Assembly (NCBI RefSeq): GCF_042646205.1 | Contig: NZ_JBHRTF010000004.1 | Coordinates: 992,001 to 1,056,000 of the forward strand | Reading direction: 5' to 3' | DNA length: 64,000 nt | Origin: Cellvibrio fontiphilus_A | GTDB taxonomy: Bacteria > Pseudomonadota > Gammaproteobacteria > Pseudomonadales > Cellvibrionaceae | Shown: in pieces, positions 1-8,440 of the stretch | Numbering within the stretch: the stretch's first letter is position 1 | Layout: each line of letters begins with the position of its first letter | Notes under the pieces: generated by a model | What the model was told of the DNA's origin: nothing | The model's input: only the letters and a program-made list of their open reading frames with translations | Databases searched by the model: none | Translations under genes and position numbers: made by a program

Positions 1-210
1 GCCATCGCAGCGGCCTTAAAGCAAGGCGGCAACATTACGCTGGACTGCATTGAAATGGAATATATCGACAGCGCCGGCATAGGTTTACTTGTTATGTCCA
101 ACAAAAAAGTGCAGGCCAATAACGGCAAACTAATTATGAGTAATCTGAAATCTGCACCCAAAGAAATACTGGGTTTAGCAAATATCCAAAAGATTATCGA
201 TATAGATTAG
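1..210 (+). CDS. STAS-domain anti-anti-sigma factor (5' truncated)
   Basis: The reading frame is open from base 1 and stops at 208-210, so only the C-terminal 69 residues are visible. They read as the second half of a STAS domain: a beta strand, then MEYIDSAGIGLL. The serine after the aspartate in this DSAG motif is the residue that partner-switching kinases phosphorylate in SpoIIAA/RsbV proteins. A second STAS gene follows after 29 bases and a phosphatase/kinase fusion after that, so this protein is probably a substrate of that enzyme. Family assignment is firm; the partner is inferred. Confidence 0.8.
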   Translation, partial: AIAAALKQGGNITLDCIEMEYIDSAGIGLLVMSNKKVQANNGKLIMSNLKSAPKEILGLANIQKIIDID

Positions 211-239
211 CAAGCGCTGCAGCGCTATTTGGAGTTGTT

Positions 240-527
240 ATGAGTGAGAGGGCGGTAGTGGTTTTACCTGTAAGATTCGATTACGGGTACCACAAAGAGT
301 TTCAAAAACAATGTGCATCCTGTATCGATAACCCGGCTATCAATGAAATTGTCTTTGATTTTGGTCGGGTAGATTATTTGGACAGTGCTGCGCTGGGCAT
401 GATGATGATGTGGCAGCGCCGGGCTTCTGCGGCAAATAAAAAAATGTATATCAAGGGGGCTAAGGGAGCGACAGCGCAAATACTGGATATGGCAAATATG
501 CAACGCATATTTGAATACCTCACATAA
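240..527 (+). CDS. STAS-domain anti-anti-sigma factor (HsbA/RsbV-like)
   Basis: A 95-residue single STAS domain. The motif VDYLDSAALGMM places the candidate phospho-serine at S49. It starts with ATG 29 bases after the previous STAS gene and ends 17 bases before the receiver-phosphatase-kinase gene, so the three are probably co-transcribed. In Pseudomonas the STAS protein HsbA is phosphorylated and dephosphorylated by HsbR and switches between partners that control flagellar gene expression and surface growth. The same role is possible here but not shown. It differs from the upstream STAS protein in sequence, so the pair may have different partners. Confidence 0.82.
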   Translation: MSERAVVVLPVRFDYGYHKEFQKQCASCIDNPAINEIVFDFGRVDYLDSAALGMMMMWQRRASAANKKMYIKGAKGATAQILDMANMQRIFEYLT

Positions 528-544
528 AAAACCGGCGATCACAC

Positions 545-2257
545 ATGACTGAATTGATGTCGGAAAAATCCCTATCTATTTTGGTGGTCGATGATGACCA
601 ACTACTCAACCAGCTATTGTGTGAGTTTTTATTCAGTAAAGGCTTGAATACAGTGTCGGTATACAGTTTGGCAGAAGCTGAACGGACACTAAAAAAAGCG
701 GGTGAGATTGACCTGGTGTTGCTTGATTATGATTTAGGTGACGGTACAGGTTTGGATTTGATGCGCAGCTTGGCCAAAGACTCGACCTATTCAGTGCCGC
801 CGGTGATGATGATCTCTGTTAATGAAGATCCGGAGTTTTTGGAAAATTGTTTTTCGTGCGGTATTGCTGACTACATTATTAAGCCGGTTAATCTTTCATT
901 GTTGGCGTTAAAAGTACGTGCTTTGATCAACTCGGTTGCTATGCAAAAACTGATTAGTTTGCAAAACGCTGAGCTTGCTCATTTCAAGCGTGAGTCAGAG
1001 CGCGAGGAAGCCGTTGCTAAATTTATTTATGAATATCTACTCGGGCAAAATAGTCAGCGTGTAGAGGGTGTTGAAACCTGGCTGCAGTCCTCCTCGTCAT
1101 TCAGCGGCGATATTGCCATGGCGCGAACGTCTCCCAGTGGCGATTTGTATTTCATGCTGGCAGATGCCACAGGTCATGGTCTATCTGCAGCTATTACCAT
1201 TATGCCGGCGGTATCCATCTTTAACAGTATGGTTGCCAAAGGTTTTCATCTTCAGCCAATTGTCACTGAGCTTAATAAGAAGCTCAGTCGCGATACTCCC
1301 CCCGATCGATTTGTAGCAGCGTTGATTATTCATGTCCAACAGGGCACGGGTGAATTACACATCTGGAACGGCGGAATGCCAACTGCTTACTGGGTTAGCG
1401 CCGGCAAGATTCTGCAGTCATTCCGCTCGCGGCACATGGCACTTGGCATACTGGATGATCATCAATTCGATTCAACAGTAGAAACCTTTCGTTATCCCAA
1501 AACCGGTTTTCTTTTTGGTTGTACAGACGGTCTGCTGGAAGCAGCCGATGCTACCGGGGAGAGTTTTTCCATGCGCCGGGTGGTGGAGATTATCGAAACC
1601 GAACCTGAAAATTTGCACCATGAATTAATTTCGGCGCTGAAGATTCACACAGGGCAGGCGCGTTTTAATGACGATGTTTCTATGTGTACGCTCACACCAA
1701 GTCAGATGCTCTTGGGTAATTCCATATTATTAGCAGGCCAGGGCCTGCGAGGAAAAATCGCCGAAGGCTTTGGGCACTTTTCCTGGGCAATTGAATTGTC
1801 CGGGCGCCAGATTGCTGAATGTGAAATTCCGCCCCTGGCGAATAAATTTTTGCAGTATATCGGTTTGGAAAAAAACATTTGCCAGATTGTTTTTTTAATT
1901 GTGAGTGAAATGGTGAGCAATGCTATTGATCACGGCATATTGCGGCTTGAATCTGCACTTAAAGAAAAAGAAGATGGTTTCGACCTCTATTTTCAGGAGC
2001 GTGAAAATCGTCTGCAAAACTTGACAGCAAAAGATGTTATTCAACTGACCATTGAATGGAATCCTGAAGCAACCAATCCGGATTTAACCATTGGTGTCAG
2101 GGATACCGGTGATGGTTATGACCCTACTAAATTAGACAAACGTAGCGATCAAAAACTTTCTGGTCGCGGTTTACACCTTATTCGTGGGCTCGCACAAACG
2201 GTAGAGATAATTCCCCCGGGAAATAAAATACGTGCAGTTATTCGATCAATCCAATAA
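545..2257 (+). CDS. Response regulator with PP2C phosphatase and anti-sigma-type kinase domains (HsbR-like)
   Basis: A 570-residue three-domain protein. Residues about 10-130 are a receiver domain with acidic residues VVDDD and phospho-acceptor D61 (LLDYDLGDG). Residues about 150-390 are a SpoIIE/RsbU-type PP2C phosphatase (FSGDIAMA, LADATGHGLSAA, FNDDVSM). Residues about 430-570 are a GHKL ATPase of the RsbW class (VSEMVSNAIDHG, VRDTGDGYDP, GRGLHLI). This order matches Pseudomonas HsbR, which acts both as phosphatase and as kinase on a STAS partner. Two STAS genes lie immediately upstream and cheY follows after 21 bases. CheA or another histidine phosphotransfer protein could phosphorylate the receiver; that link is inference. 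Confidence 0.85.
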   Translation: MTELMSEKSLSILVVDDDQLLNQLLCEFLFSKGLNTVSVYSLAEAERTLKKAGEIDLVLLDYDLGDGTGLDLMRSLAKDSTYSVPPVMMISVNEDPEFLENCFSCGIADYIIKPVNLSLLALKVRALINSVAMQKLISLQNAELAHFKRESEREEAVAKFIYEYLLGQNSQRVEGVETWLQSSSSFSGDIAMARTSPSGDLYFMLADATGHGLSAAITIMPAVSIFNSMVAKGFHLQPIVTELNKKLSRDTPPDRFVAALIIHVQQGTGELHIWNGGMPTAYWVSAGKILQSFRSRHMALGILDDHQFDSTVETFRYPKTGFLFGCTDGLLEAADATGESFSMRRVVEIIETEPENLHHELISALKIHTGQARFNDDVSMCTLTPSQMLLGNSILLAGQGLRGKIAEGFGHFSWAIELSGRQIAECEIPPLANKFLQYIGLEKNICQIVFLIVSEMVSNAIDHGILRLESALKEKEDGFDLYFQERENRLQNLTAKDVIQLTIEWNPEATNPDLTIGVRDTGDGYDPTKLDKRSDQKLSGRGLHLIRGLAQTVEIIPPGNKIRAVIRSIQ

Positions 2258-2278
2258 ACGTTATTGCAGGTTAAGGCT

Positions 2279-2644
2279 ATGAGCAAGCATGTGTTAATTG
2301 TTGATGATTCTGTGTCGGTGCGACAAATGGTGGAGGCCACCTTAAAAATGGCAGGTTATACCGTCACTGCCGCTAAAGATGGCTTGGAAGCATTGAACCT
2401 GTGTAAAACAAAAAGTTATGACTTTGTATTAACCGATCAGAATATGCCAAATATGGATGGGCTAACTTTAATAAAATCCCTGCGTAGTTTGCCAGCCCAC
2501 GCACGCACGCCCATTGTGGTTTTGACTACCGAGGCGAGTGATGCAATGAAAGCCCAAGGCCGAGCGGCAGGGGCCACTGGTTGGATGGTAAAACCCTTTG
2601 ACCCTAATAAATTATTGGAAATAGCGAAAAAAGTTATGGGTTAG
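2279..2644 (+). CDS. cheY: CheY-type single-domain response regulator
   Basis: A 121-residue receiver domain only. It has the acidic pair D9/D10 (IVDDS), phospho-acceptor D53 (LTDQNMPNMDG), a conserved threonine (VLTTEA) and lysine (MVKPFDP). I chose ATG 2279, preceded by AGGTTAAGG; a frame-compatible TTG at 2264 would add five residues without a better ribosome site. It is the likely phosphate acceptor from the CheA encoded 63 bases downstream. With no output domain it must act by binding a target, either a flagellar motor or a protein of this signalling array. Confidence 0.88.
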   Translation: MSKHVLIVDDSVSVRQMVEATLKMAGYTVTAAKDGLEALNLCKTKSYDFVLTDQNMPNMDGLTLIKSLRSLPAHARTPIVVLTTEASDAMKAQGRAAGATGWMVKPFDPNKLLEIAKKVMG

Positions 2645-2707
2645 TCCTTTAAATAAATGGATTGTATCCAGGTAAGAGCTAAACGTTTCTGCTGATAGGA
2701 ATAGCTT

Positions 2708-4702
2708 ATGTCGATTGACATGAAACAATTTCACACTGTCTTTTTTGATGAAAGTCAGGAGCACCTGGATGAAATGGAGCAGTTTTTATTAACACTGGAT
2801 GTGGCCAGTCCAGATACCGAAATGCTCAATAGTATTTTTCGTGCGGCTCACTCCATCAAAGGTGGTAGCGGCATATTTGGTTTTGATGCGCTGACCAGTG
2901 CCACCCATGTCATGGAAGGTTTGTTGGATAAAATCCGCAAGGGTAATTTATCCATTACCGCTGCCATGGTGGATTTGTTTTTGCGCGCTGTGGATAAATT
3001 AAAAGATATTTTGGGAGCCTATCGCCAGGGCGAAGATATTGATTGGGCAGGCATTCACCAATTAACCCAAGAGTTGGAGTTGGTTACCGCGGGTGCTTCA
3101 GGGCAGGCTAAACCCGTTAATGAGCAGGAGCAGGGCTACGGCCTTTTTAGTGAAACAGCGGCTGTTGCAGAGGAAGAGGCATTTGGCTTTTTTGAACAAG
3201 ATGCGCCAGCAAGTGATGATGCCTTTGGTTTTTTTGATGAGCCGATTGACCCAATAATCCCACAAGAAAGCGATGCAGTTTTTGGTTTTGTGGATAGCCT
3301 GCTCACTAGCCATAAAGAAGAAGCCTTTGGGTTTTTTGAGGAGCAAATCCAGCCATCAACTAACGCGATAAATCATCAGCCAGCTCCTGCCACACAATCT
3401 CCAAATAATCCTGCGCTTGTTTCAATTGCAGAAAGCAATACTCAGGTAGTCCAGCCTGCTAATACTAGTGATTTACCAAAGCCCACCAAAAACAAGCCAT
3501 CTGAAACTCTGGTAGAGAGTTCATCAATTCGTGTAGATGTTGCCAAGGTCGATCAGCTGATTAATCTTGTAGGCGAAATTGTTATTACGCAATCTATGAT
3601 GAATCTTTTAGGGCAGAGCCTTGAAGGTGCCATCGCTGAAAAATTTCAAGCAGTCGCCAGTGAATTGGAGCGCAATACGCGTGAAATTCAAGAGGCTGTA
3701 ATGTCAATTCGAATGCTTCCAGTCTCCTTTGTTTTCAATCGTTTTCCGCGCGTGGTACGTGACTTGGCGGGCAAGTTGGGCAAACAAATCGATTTGGTTA
3801 TTGAGGGGGGCGACACAGAATTAGATAAAGGATTGACCGAAAAACTGGTTGATCCACTGACACATCTGGTGCGCAACAGTATCGATCATGGTATTGAATC
3901 GCCTGAGTTACGCCAGGCCCGTGGAAAGAATCCTGTTGGTAAAGTCACGCTAAGGGCGGCGCAGCAGGGCGGCACTATTGTCATCAGTATCAGTGATGAT
4001 GGTGGCGGTTTAAATCGCGAGCGTATTCTGGCTAAAGCTGCCGAAAATAATATTCTTGTCAGTGAAAATCCTAAAGATGAAGAAGTTTGGCAGCTTATTT
4101 TTGCCCCAGGCTTTTCCACTGCGGCTGCCGTCACCGATATTTCCGGGCGCGGTGTCGGTATGGATGTGGTGAAACGCAATGTTCAAAATTTGGGTGGTCG
4201 CATTCATATTGAATCGCATGAAGGTAAGGGTGCAGTTTTCACCATCCACCTGCCATTAACTCTGGCGATTGTTGATGGTATGTGTGTCTCTGTCGGCGAT
4301 CAGACATTTATTATCCCTCTGGTTCATATTGTTGAATCTATCCAGCCTGCACAAAAAGATATTAAAACCTTGGCGACGAATGATCAGTTGTTGCAAGTGC
4401 GTAATGAGTACTGGCCGATCTTGCATCTCTACAAAATTATGCAGCTGGAACCGCAATTTAATGAGGTTTCAAAAGGCATAGTTGTACTTGTAGAAACTGC
4501 CAAGCATCGTTTTGCGTTATTTGTGGATGCGTTGGTCGGTCAACAACAAGTGGTTATTAAAAGTTTGGAGCAACATTACAAACGTGTAGAGGGTGTTGCC
4601 GGTGCCACTATTTTAGGCGATGGAAGTGTCGCGCTGATTTTGGATGTGGAATCACTGGCGTTGGCAGTAGATCACTCAGTGCATTTAACTGCAGTGGGTT
4701 AA
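2708..4702 (+). CDS. cheA: Chemotaxis histidine kinase CheA
   Basis: 664 residues. P1 (Hpt) is at about 1-125 with phospho-acceptor H48 in FRAAHSIKGGSG. The P3 dimerisation region begins near 272 (SSSIRVDVAKVDQLINLVGE). P4 ATPase follows with N box LVRNSIDHGIE, G1 DDGGGLN and G2 GRGVGMDVV. A CheW-like P5 closes the protein. I do not see a standard P2 domain. The linker instead carries a run of short acidic/aromatic motifs at residues 143-211: GYGLFSE, EAFGFFE, DAFGFFD, AVFGFVD, EAFGFFE. The kinase autophosphorylates and passes phosphate to CheY and CheB. cheW follows after 22 bases. Confidence 0.95.
   Translation: MSIDMKQFHTVFFDESQEHLDEMEQFLLTLDVASPDTEMLNSIFRAAHSIKGGSGIFGFDALTSATHVMEGLLDKIRKGNLSITAAMVDLFLRAVDKLKDILGAYRQGEDIDWAGIHQLTQELELVTAGASGQAKPVNEQEQGYGLFSETAAVAEEEAFGFFEQDAPASDDAFGFFDEPIDPIIPQESDAVFGFVDSLLTSHKEEAFGFFEEQIQPSTNAINHQPAPATQSPNNPALVSIAESNTQVVQPANTSDLPKPTKNKPSETLVESSSIRVDVAKVDQLINLVGEIVITQSMMNLLGQSLEGAIAEKFQAVASELERNTREIQEAVMSIRMLPVSFVFNRFPRVVRDLAGKLGKQIDLVIEGGDTELDKGLTEKLVDPLTHLVRNSIDHGIESPELRQARGKNPVGKVTLRAAQQGGTIVISISDDGGGLNRERILAKAAENNILVSENPKDEEVWQLIFAPGFSTAAAVTDISGRGVGMDVVKRNVQNLGGRIHIESHEGKGAVFTIHLPLTLAIVDGMCVSVGDQTFIIPLVHIVESIQPAQKDIKTLATNDQLLQVRNEYWPILHLYKIMQLEPQFNEVSKGIVVLVETAKHRFALFVDALVGQQQVVIKSLEQHYKRVEGVAGATILGDGSVALILDVESLALAVDHSVHLTAVG
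3134..3340 (+). repeat. Repeated AFGFF(D/E) motifs in the CheA linker
   Basis: CheA residues 143-211 contain five related heptapeptides spaced 14-19 residues apart: GYGLFSE, EAFGFFE, DAFGFFD, AVFGFVD and EAFGFFE, separated by acidic and proline-rich stretches. They lie where a P2 CheY-docking domain would normally be. Similar FGFF motifs occur in some other proteobacterial CheA linkers as I recall; their role is unknown to me. Confidence 0.85.
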
Positions 4703-4724
4703 TTATTTCCCGGAGTTTTTGTAT

Positions 4725-5225
4725 ATGGATCAATCCTCCCCATCATCCTTCACCAATGAATTGCAGGAGTTTCTGACCTTTAGCTTGGGCGATGAACACT
4801 ATGCAATTGATATATTGACGGTGAAAGAAATTCGCGGATACGAATCAGTAACCAAGATTGCCAATGCCCCGCCTTTTATAAAAGGTGTGATCAACTTGCG
4901 TGGTGACATAGTTCCAATTGTTGATCTGCGCATTAAATTTAACGTCGGCCAAGCTACCTATGATGAATTTACCATTGTGATTGTGTTGCATATTCGCAAC
5001 CGAATTGTTGGCATGGTGGTGGACGGTGTTTCTGATGTGGTTGGTTTAAAAAAAGAGCAGTTGCGGCCACCACCTGATTTTGGTGTTGCATTTAATAGCC
5101 GTTATTTGTTGGGGCTGGCTAGCGTTAACGAGCAAATGATTATTTTGGTCGATATTAATGAACTGATATCCAGCGATGAGTTGGGTTTATTTGATACCGC
5201 TGAAGCTACGGCCACAAGAACCTAA
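4725..5225 (+). CDS. cheW: Chemotaxis coupling protein CheW
   Basis: 166 residues, one CheW domain throughout: EFLTFSLGDEHYAIDILTVKEI near the N terminus, then NLRGDIVPIVDLR and GMVVDGVSDVV. It links the receptor tip to CheA in the array. ATG 4725 has CGGAG nine bases upstream; a TTG at 4719 is in frame but lies too close to that site. It sits between cheA and the receptor gene in the same operon. Confidence 0.94.
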   Translation: MDQSSPSSFTNELQEFLTFSLGDEHYAIDILTVKEIRGYESVTKIANAPPFIKGVINLRGDIVPIVDLRIKFNVGQATYDEFTIVIVLHIRNRIVGMVVDGVSDVVGLKKEQLRPPPDFGVAFNSRYLLGLASVNEQMIILVDINELISSDELGLFDTAEATATRT

Positions 5226-5237
5226 GGAGAAAGATCC

Positions 5238-7580
5238 ATGAGTTTATTTGAATTTTTTGGTGGCAATAAAAATTTGGTCAAAGTGAATGCACAGGATTTG
5301 GATGGTATGCGCGGCCAATTGGCAGCCATACATAGGGTTCAGGCGGTCATTGAATTTGCGCTGGATGGAACCATTCTTAATGCAAATCAAAATTTTCTCG
5401 CGTTGACAGGCTACAACCTGGATGAGGTTAAAGGTCGCCATCACAGCATATTTGTTGACGCCGAATATCGCGCGAGTGATGAATACCGGAGGTTCTGGGA
5501 GAGCTTGGGGCGCGGTGATTTTGAAGCGGGTCAATACAAGCGTATCGGTAAAGGCGGTAAAGAAGTATGGATTCAAGCGAGTTATAATCCCATTCTCGAT
5601 ACTAACGGCCGTGTTATTAAAGTGGTTAAGTATGCAACGGACATCACCCAACATGCCTTAAAAAATATTGATGCCCAGCGAAAAATGGACAGGATTTTAA
5701 GTGCCCTTAATTCCACATCATCGAATGTTATGGTGGCTGACAATGAGCGCACTATTATCTACATGAATAAGGCAGTGGAAAAAATGCTTCGCTCGGTAGA
5801 AAACGAACTGCGTAAAGCTTTACCGCATTTTTCAGTCGATAAAGTGATTGGCAGTAATATGGATATTTTTCATCGCAATCCTGCGCATCAAAGTCATTTG
5901 CTGGCGAATTTGCGCGATACCTACATAGGTAATATTGTCGTAGCTGATTGTAGTTTTCGTCTTATCGCCAACCCGATTTTTGCCGACTCCGGTGAGCGTT
6001 TGGGCTCTGTTGTTGAGTGGATTGATAGAACCAAGGAGGTAGCTGCGGAGCACGAAATGAGCCGCATTTTAGGCGCGCTTGAAACAACGACAACAAACGT
6101 GATGATTGCTGACCCCAGCCGTAAAATTATCTACATGAATAAATCCGTTGAAACTATGTTGCGGATTGCGGAGGCGGACATTAAAGCGGTATTGCCCCAT
6201 TTCGCGGTGGATAAAATTGTGGGCAGCAATATGGATATGTTCCATAAAAATCCTGCACATCAAATGAAATTGTTGGAAGGTCTGACTACGACTTATACCG
6301 GTAATATTGTGGTGGGAAAACGTTCTTTCCGGTTGGTTGCAAACCCCATCTTTTCCAAAGACGGTTCGCGTTTAGGTTCTGTTGTGGAATGGTTGGATCG
6401 CACGGATGAAGTTGCCATTGAGCAAGAGGTGAGTCAGCTAGTCACTGCCGCGGCTGCTGGCGACTTCAGCGTTCGATTAAAAACAGAGGGTAAAAATGGC
6501 TTCTTCCTGAAATTGGTAGAGGGTTTGAATACACTGGTTACCACAGCCGATAAAGGCCTGAAAGATGTTGCACGAGTATTGGGTGCGATTGCCAAAGGTG
6601 ATCTCACTGAGACCATTGATGATGATTATGCTGGCACCTTTGGTGATTTAAAAAATTATTGCAATGAAACAACCTCAAGCCTTACCGATATGCTCAGTGA
6701 AATTCGTATCGCAGCTGACACAATTTTTACTGCCTCCAGTGAAATAGCCCAGGGTAACGCTGACCTTTCCAGTCGCACTGAACAGCAAGCCGCTAATTTG
6801 GAAGAGACAGCCTCTTCAATGGAAGAGTTGACATCCACAGTAAAATTAAACGCGGACAATGCCAAGCAGGCGAACGTGCTTGCTGAACAGGCCTCTGCTG
6901 TTGCAGTCGATGGCGGCACTTTGATTCAGCAGGTGGTCACCACCATGAATGCAATTAATGAATCGGCACGAAAAATTTCCGACATTATTGGTGTGATTGA
7001 TGGCATAGCCTTCCAAACCAATATTCTCGCGCTTAATGCCGCTGTGGAGGCTGCGCGCGCGGGTGATCAGGGGCGCGGTTTTGCGGTAGTTGCTTCTGAG
7101 GTTAGAACGCTTGCCCAGCGCTCGGCAAATGCTGCAAAAGATATCAAGGCACTGATATCGGATTCGGTACAAAAGATTGATAGCGGTAATCAATTGGTTG
7201 GAAAATCTGGCGACACTATGAAGGAAATAGTGAGTGCGATAAAACGTGTTAACGACATTATGGCGGAGATAGCGGCAGCTTCAGCGGAGCAGTCTACGGG
7301 TATAGAGGAAGTGTCCACTGCTGTGTCACACATGGATGAAATGACGCAACAAAATGCCGCCTTGGTTGAACAAGCCGCTGCTGCTGCTGAAAGCTTGCAA
7401 GCCCAAGCCGATCAATTAACCCAAAGTGTTGGTCAATTCCAATTGGCAACTGATAGTCTGCAGGACGCTGTGCCCAAAAAACGCCTATCACCTCCAAAGC
7501 CTAAAGCCGCATCAACTACAACCACCAAAAAACTAACACCACCTAAATCTGCGCAGGATGATGAGTGGGAAGAGTTTTAA
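5238..7580 (+). CDS. Soluble methyl-accepting chemotaxis protein with three PAS domains
   Basis: 780 residues with no hydrophobic segment long enough to span a membrane, so a cytoplasmic receptor. A PAS domain occupies about 30-140 (IEFALDGTILNANQNFLALTGY). Two further PAS units, residues 150-270 and 274-394, are close copies of each other (both share IIYMNK.VE.MLR and GSNMD.FH.NPAHQ). A HAMP-like region follows near 395-500, then the signalling domain with the conserved hairpin tip NILALNAAVEAARAGDQGRGFAVVASEVR. The protein ends in DDEWEEF: an acidic tail plus a tether pentapeptide of the kind CheR and CheB bind. TAAGGAGA lies upstream of ATG 5238. The ligand or cofactor of the PAS domains cannot be told from sequence. 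Confidence 0.93.
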   Translation: MSLFEFFGGNKNLVKVNAQDLDGMRGQLAAIHRVQAVIEFALDGTILNANQNFLALTGYNLDEVKGRHHSIFVDAEYRASDEYRRFWESLGRGDFEAGQYKRIGKGGKEVWIQASYNPILDTNGRVIKVVKYATDITQHALKNIDAQRKMDRILSALNSTSSNVMVADNERTIIYMNKAVEKMLRSVENELRKALPHFSVDKVIGSNMDIFHRNPAHQSHLLANLRDTYIGNIVVADCSFRLIANPIFADSGERLGSVVEWIDRTKEVAAEHEMSRILGALETTTTNVMIADPSRKIIYMNKSVETMLRIAEADIKAVLPHFAVDKIVGSNMDMFHKNPAHQMKLLEGLTTTYTGNIVVGKRSFRLVANPIFSKDGSRLGSVVEWLDRTDEVAIEQEVSQLVTAAAAGDFSVRLKTEGKNGFFLKLVEGLNTLVTTADKGLKDVARVLGAIAKGDLTETIDDDYAGTFGDLKNYCNETTSSLTDMLSEIRIAADTIFTASSEIAQGNADLSSRTEQQAANLEETASSMEELTSTVKLNADNAKQANVLAEQASAVAVDGGTLIQQVVTTMNAINESARKISDIIGVIDGIAFQTNILALNAAVEAARAGDQGRGFAVVASEVRTLAQRSANAAKDIKALISDSVQKIDSGNQLVGKSGDTMKEIVSAIKRVNDIMAEIAAASAEQSTGIEEVSTAVSHMDEMTQQNAALVEQAAAAAESLQAQADQLTQSVGQFQLATDSLQDAVPKKRLSPPKPKAASTTTTKKLTPPKSAQDDEWEEF
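5685..6419 (+). repeat. Tandem duplicated PAS unit inside the chemoreceptor
   Basis: Two adjacent units of about 121 codons (5685-6047 and 6057-6419) encode near-parallel sequences: both contain NVM.AD, IIYMNK, LPHF.VDK, GSNMD.FH.NPAHQ, GNIVV, FRL.ANPIF and LGSVVEW.DRT. This is an internal duplication by eye. Confidence 0.85.
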
Positions 7581-8440
7581 TGGATGAGCGGGAGTTTAGT
7601 TATCGCCCTGCCGATTTTGAGCGCGTCAGGGCGATTATTCATCGCAAAGCGGGCATTCATTTGGCGGACAGCAAAAAACAGCTGGTCTATAGCCGGCTTG
7701 CTCGTCGCCTGCGGGTTCTTGGGTTAGCCGATTTTTCAAGCTATCTGGATCATCTGGAAAAAAATCCGTCCGAGCAGGAGGAATTTGTTAACGCATTAAC
7801 CACTAACCTGACGGCTTTTTTTCGCGAACCACATCATTTCTCAATTCTTGCTGCTTATGCAAATAAGCATAAAAATTCTTCGGCGCGCTTGCGGGTTTGG
7901 TGTGCTGCATCCAGTACCGGCGAAGAGCCTTACTCTATTGCTATGACATTAATCGAGGCTTTTGGTCGTTACGACCCACCCGTAGAGATTGTTGCCTCGG
8001 ATATCGATAGTAATGTGTTGGCCGAAGCCAGTCGCGGCGTTTATTCGCTCAGTCGCCTTCAATCCTTATCGCTATCACAGAAAAAACAATTTTTCCTCAA
8101 AGGGAAGGGCAGTAATGCAGGCAACGCTAAAGTTATTGATGCATTGAAGCAGTTGGTCGAATTCAAAAAAATTAATTTGCTAGATAAAAATTGGCCGCTG
8201 GAAGGAAAATTTGATGTGATTTTTTGTCGCAATGTCATGATTTATTTTGATAAGCCAACCCAAATGATTTTGCTGGCAAGGATGATTCGTCTACTTAAAC
8301 CGGAAGGTTTATACATAGCGGGACATTCAGAAAGTTTTTCACATGCTGCACATTTGGTTCGTTTGGTGAATAAGACGACCTATCAGGTGGTTCATTCTGT
8401 AGCCGGCAATGGTAGCGAAGGTATGGCTTATGAGCCTTGA
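7580..8440 (+). CDS. cheR: Chemoreceptor methyltransferase CheR
   Basis: 286 residues. CheR methylates receptor glutamates with S-adenosylmethionine. An all-helical N-terminal domain (residues about 8-80) is followed by the methyltransferase fold: VWCAASSTGEEPYSIAM is the SAM-binding loop, EIVASDID the acidic ribose-binding strand, and DVIFCRNVMIYFD the later motif. ATG 7580 overlaps the receptor stop by one base (TAATG), which predicts translational coupling and supports this receptor as its substrate. A GTG at 7565 is in frame but lies inside the upstream gene. Confidence 0.94.
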   Translation: MDEREFSYRPADFERVRAIIHRKAGIHLADSKKQLVYSRLARRLRVLGLADFSSYLDHLEKNPSEQEEFVNALTTNLTAFFREPHHFSILAAYANKHKNSSARLRVWCAASSTGEEPYSIAMTLIEAFGRYDPPVEIVASDIDSNVLAEASRGVYSLSRLQSLSLSQKKQFFLKGKGSNAGNAKVIDALKQLVEFKKINLLDKNWPLEGKFDVIFCRNVMIYFDKPTQMILLARMIRLLKPEGLYIAGHSESFSHAAHLVRLVNKTTYQVVHSVAGNGSEGMAYEP

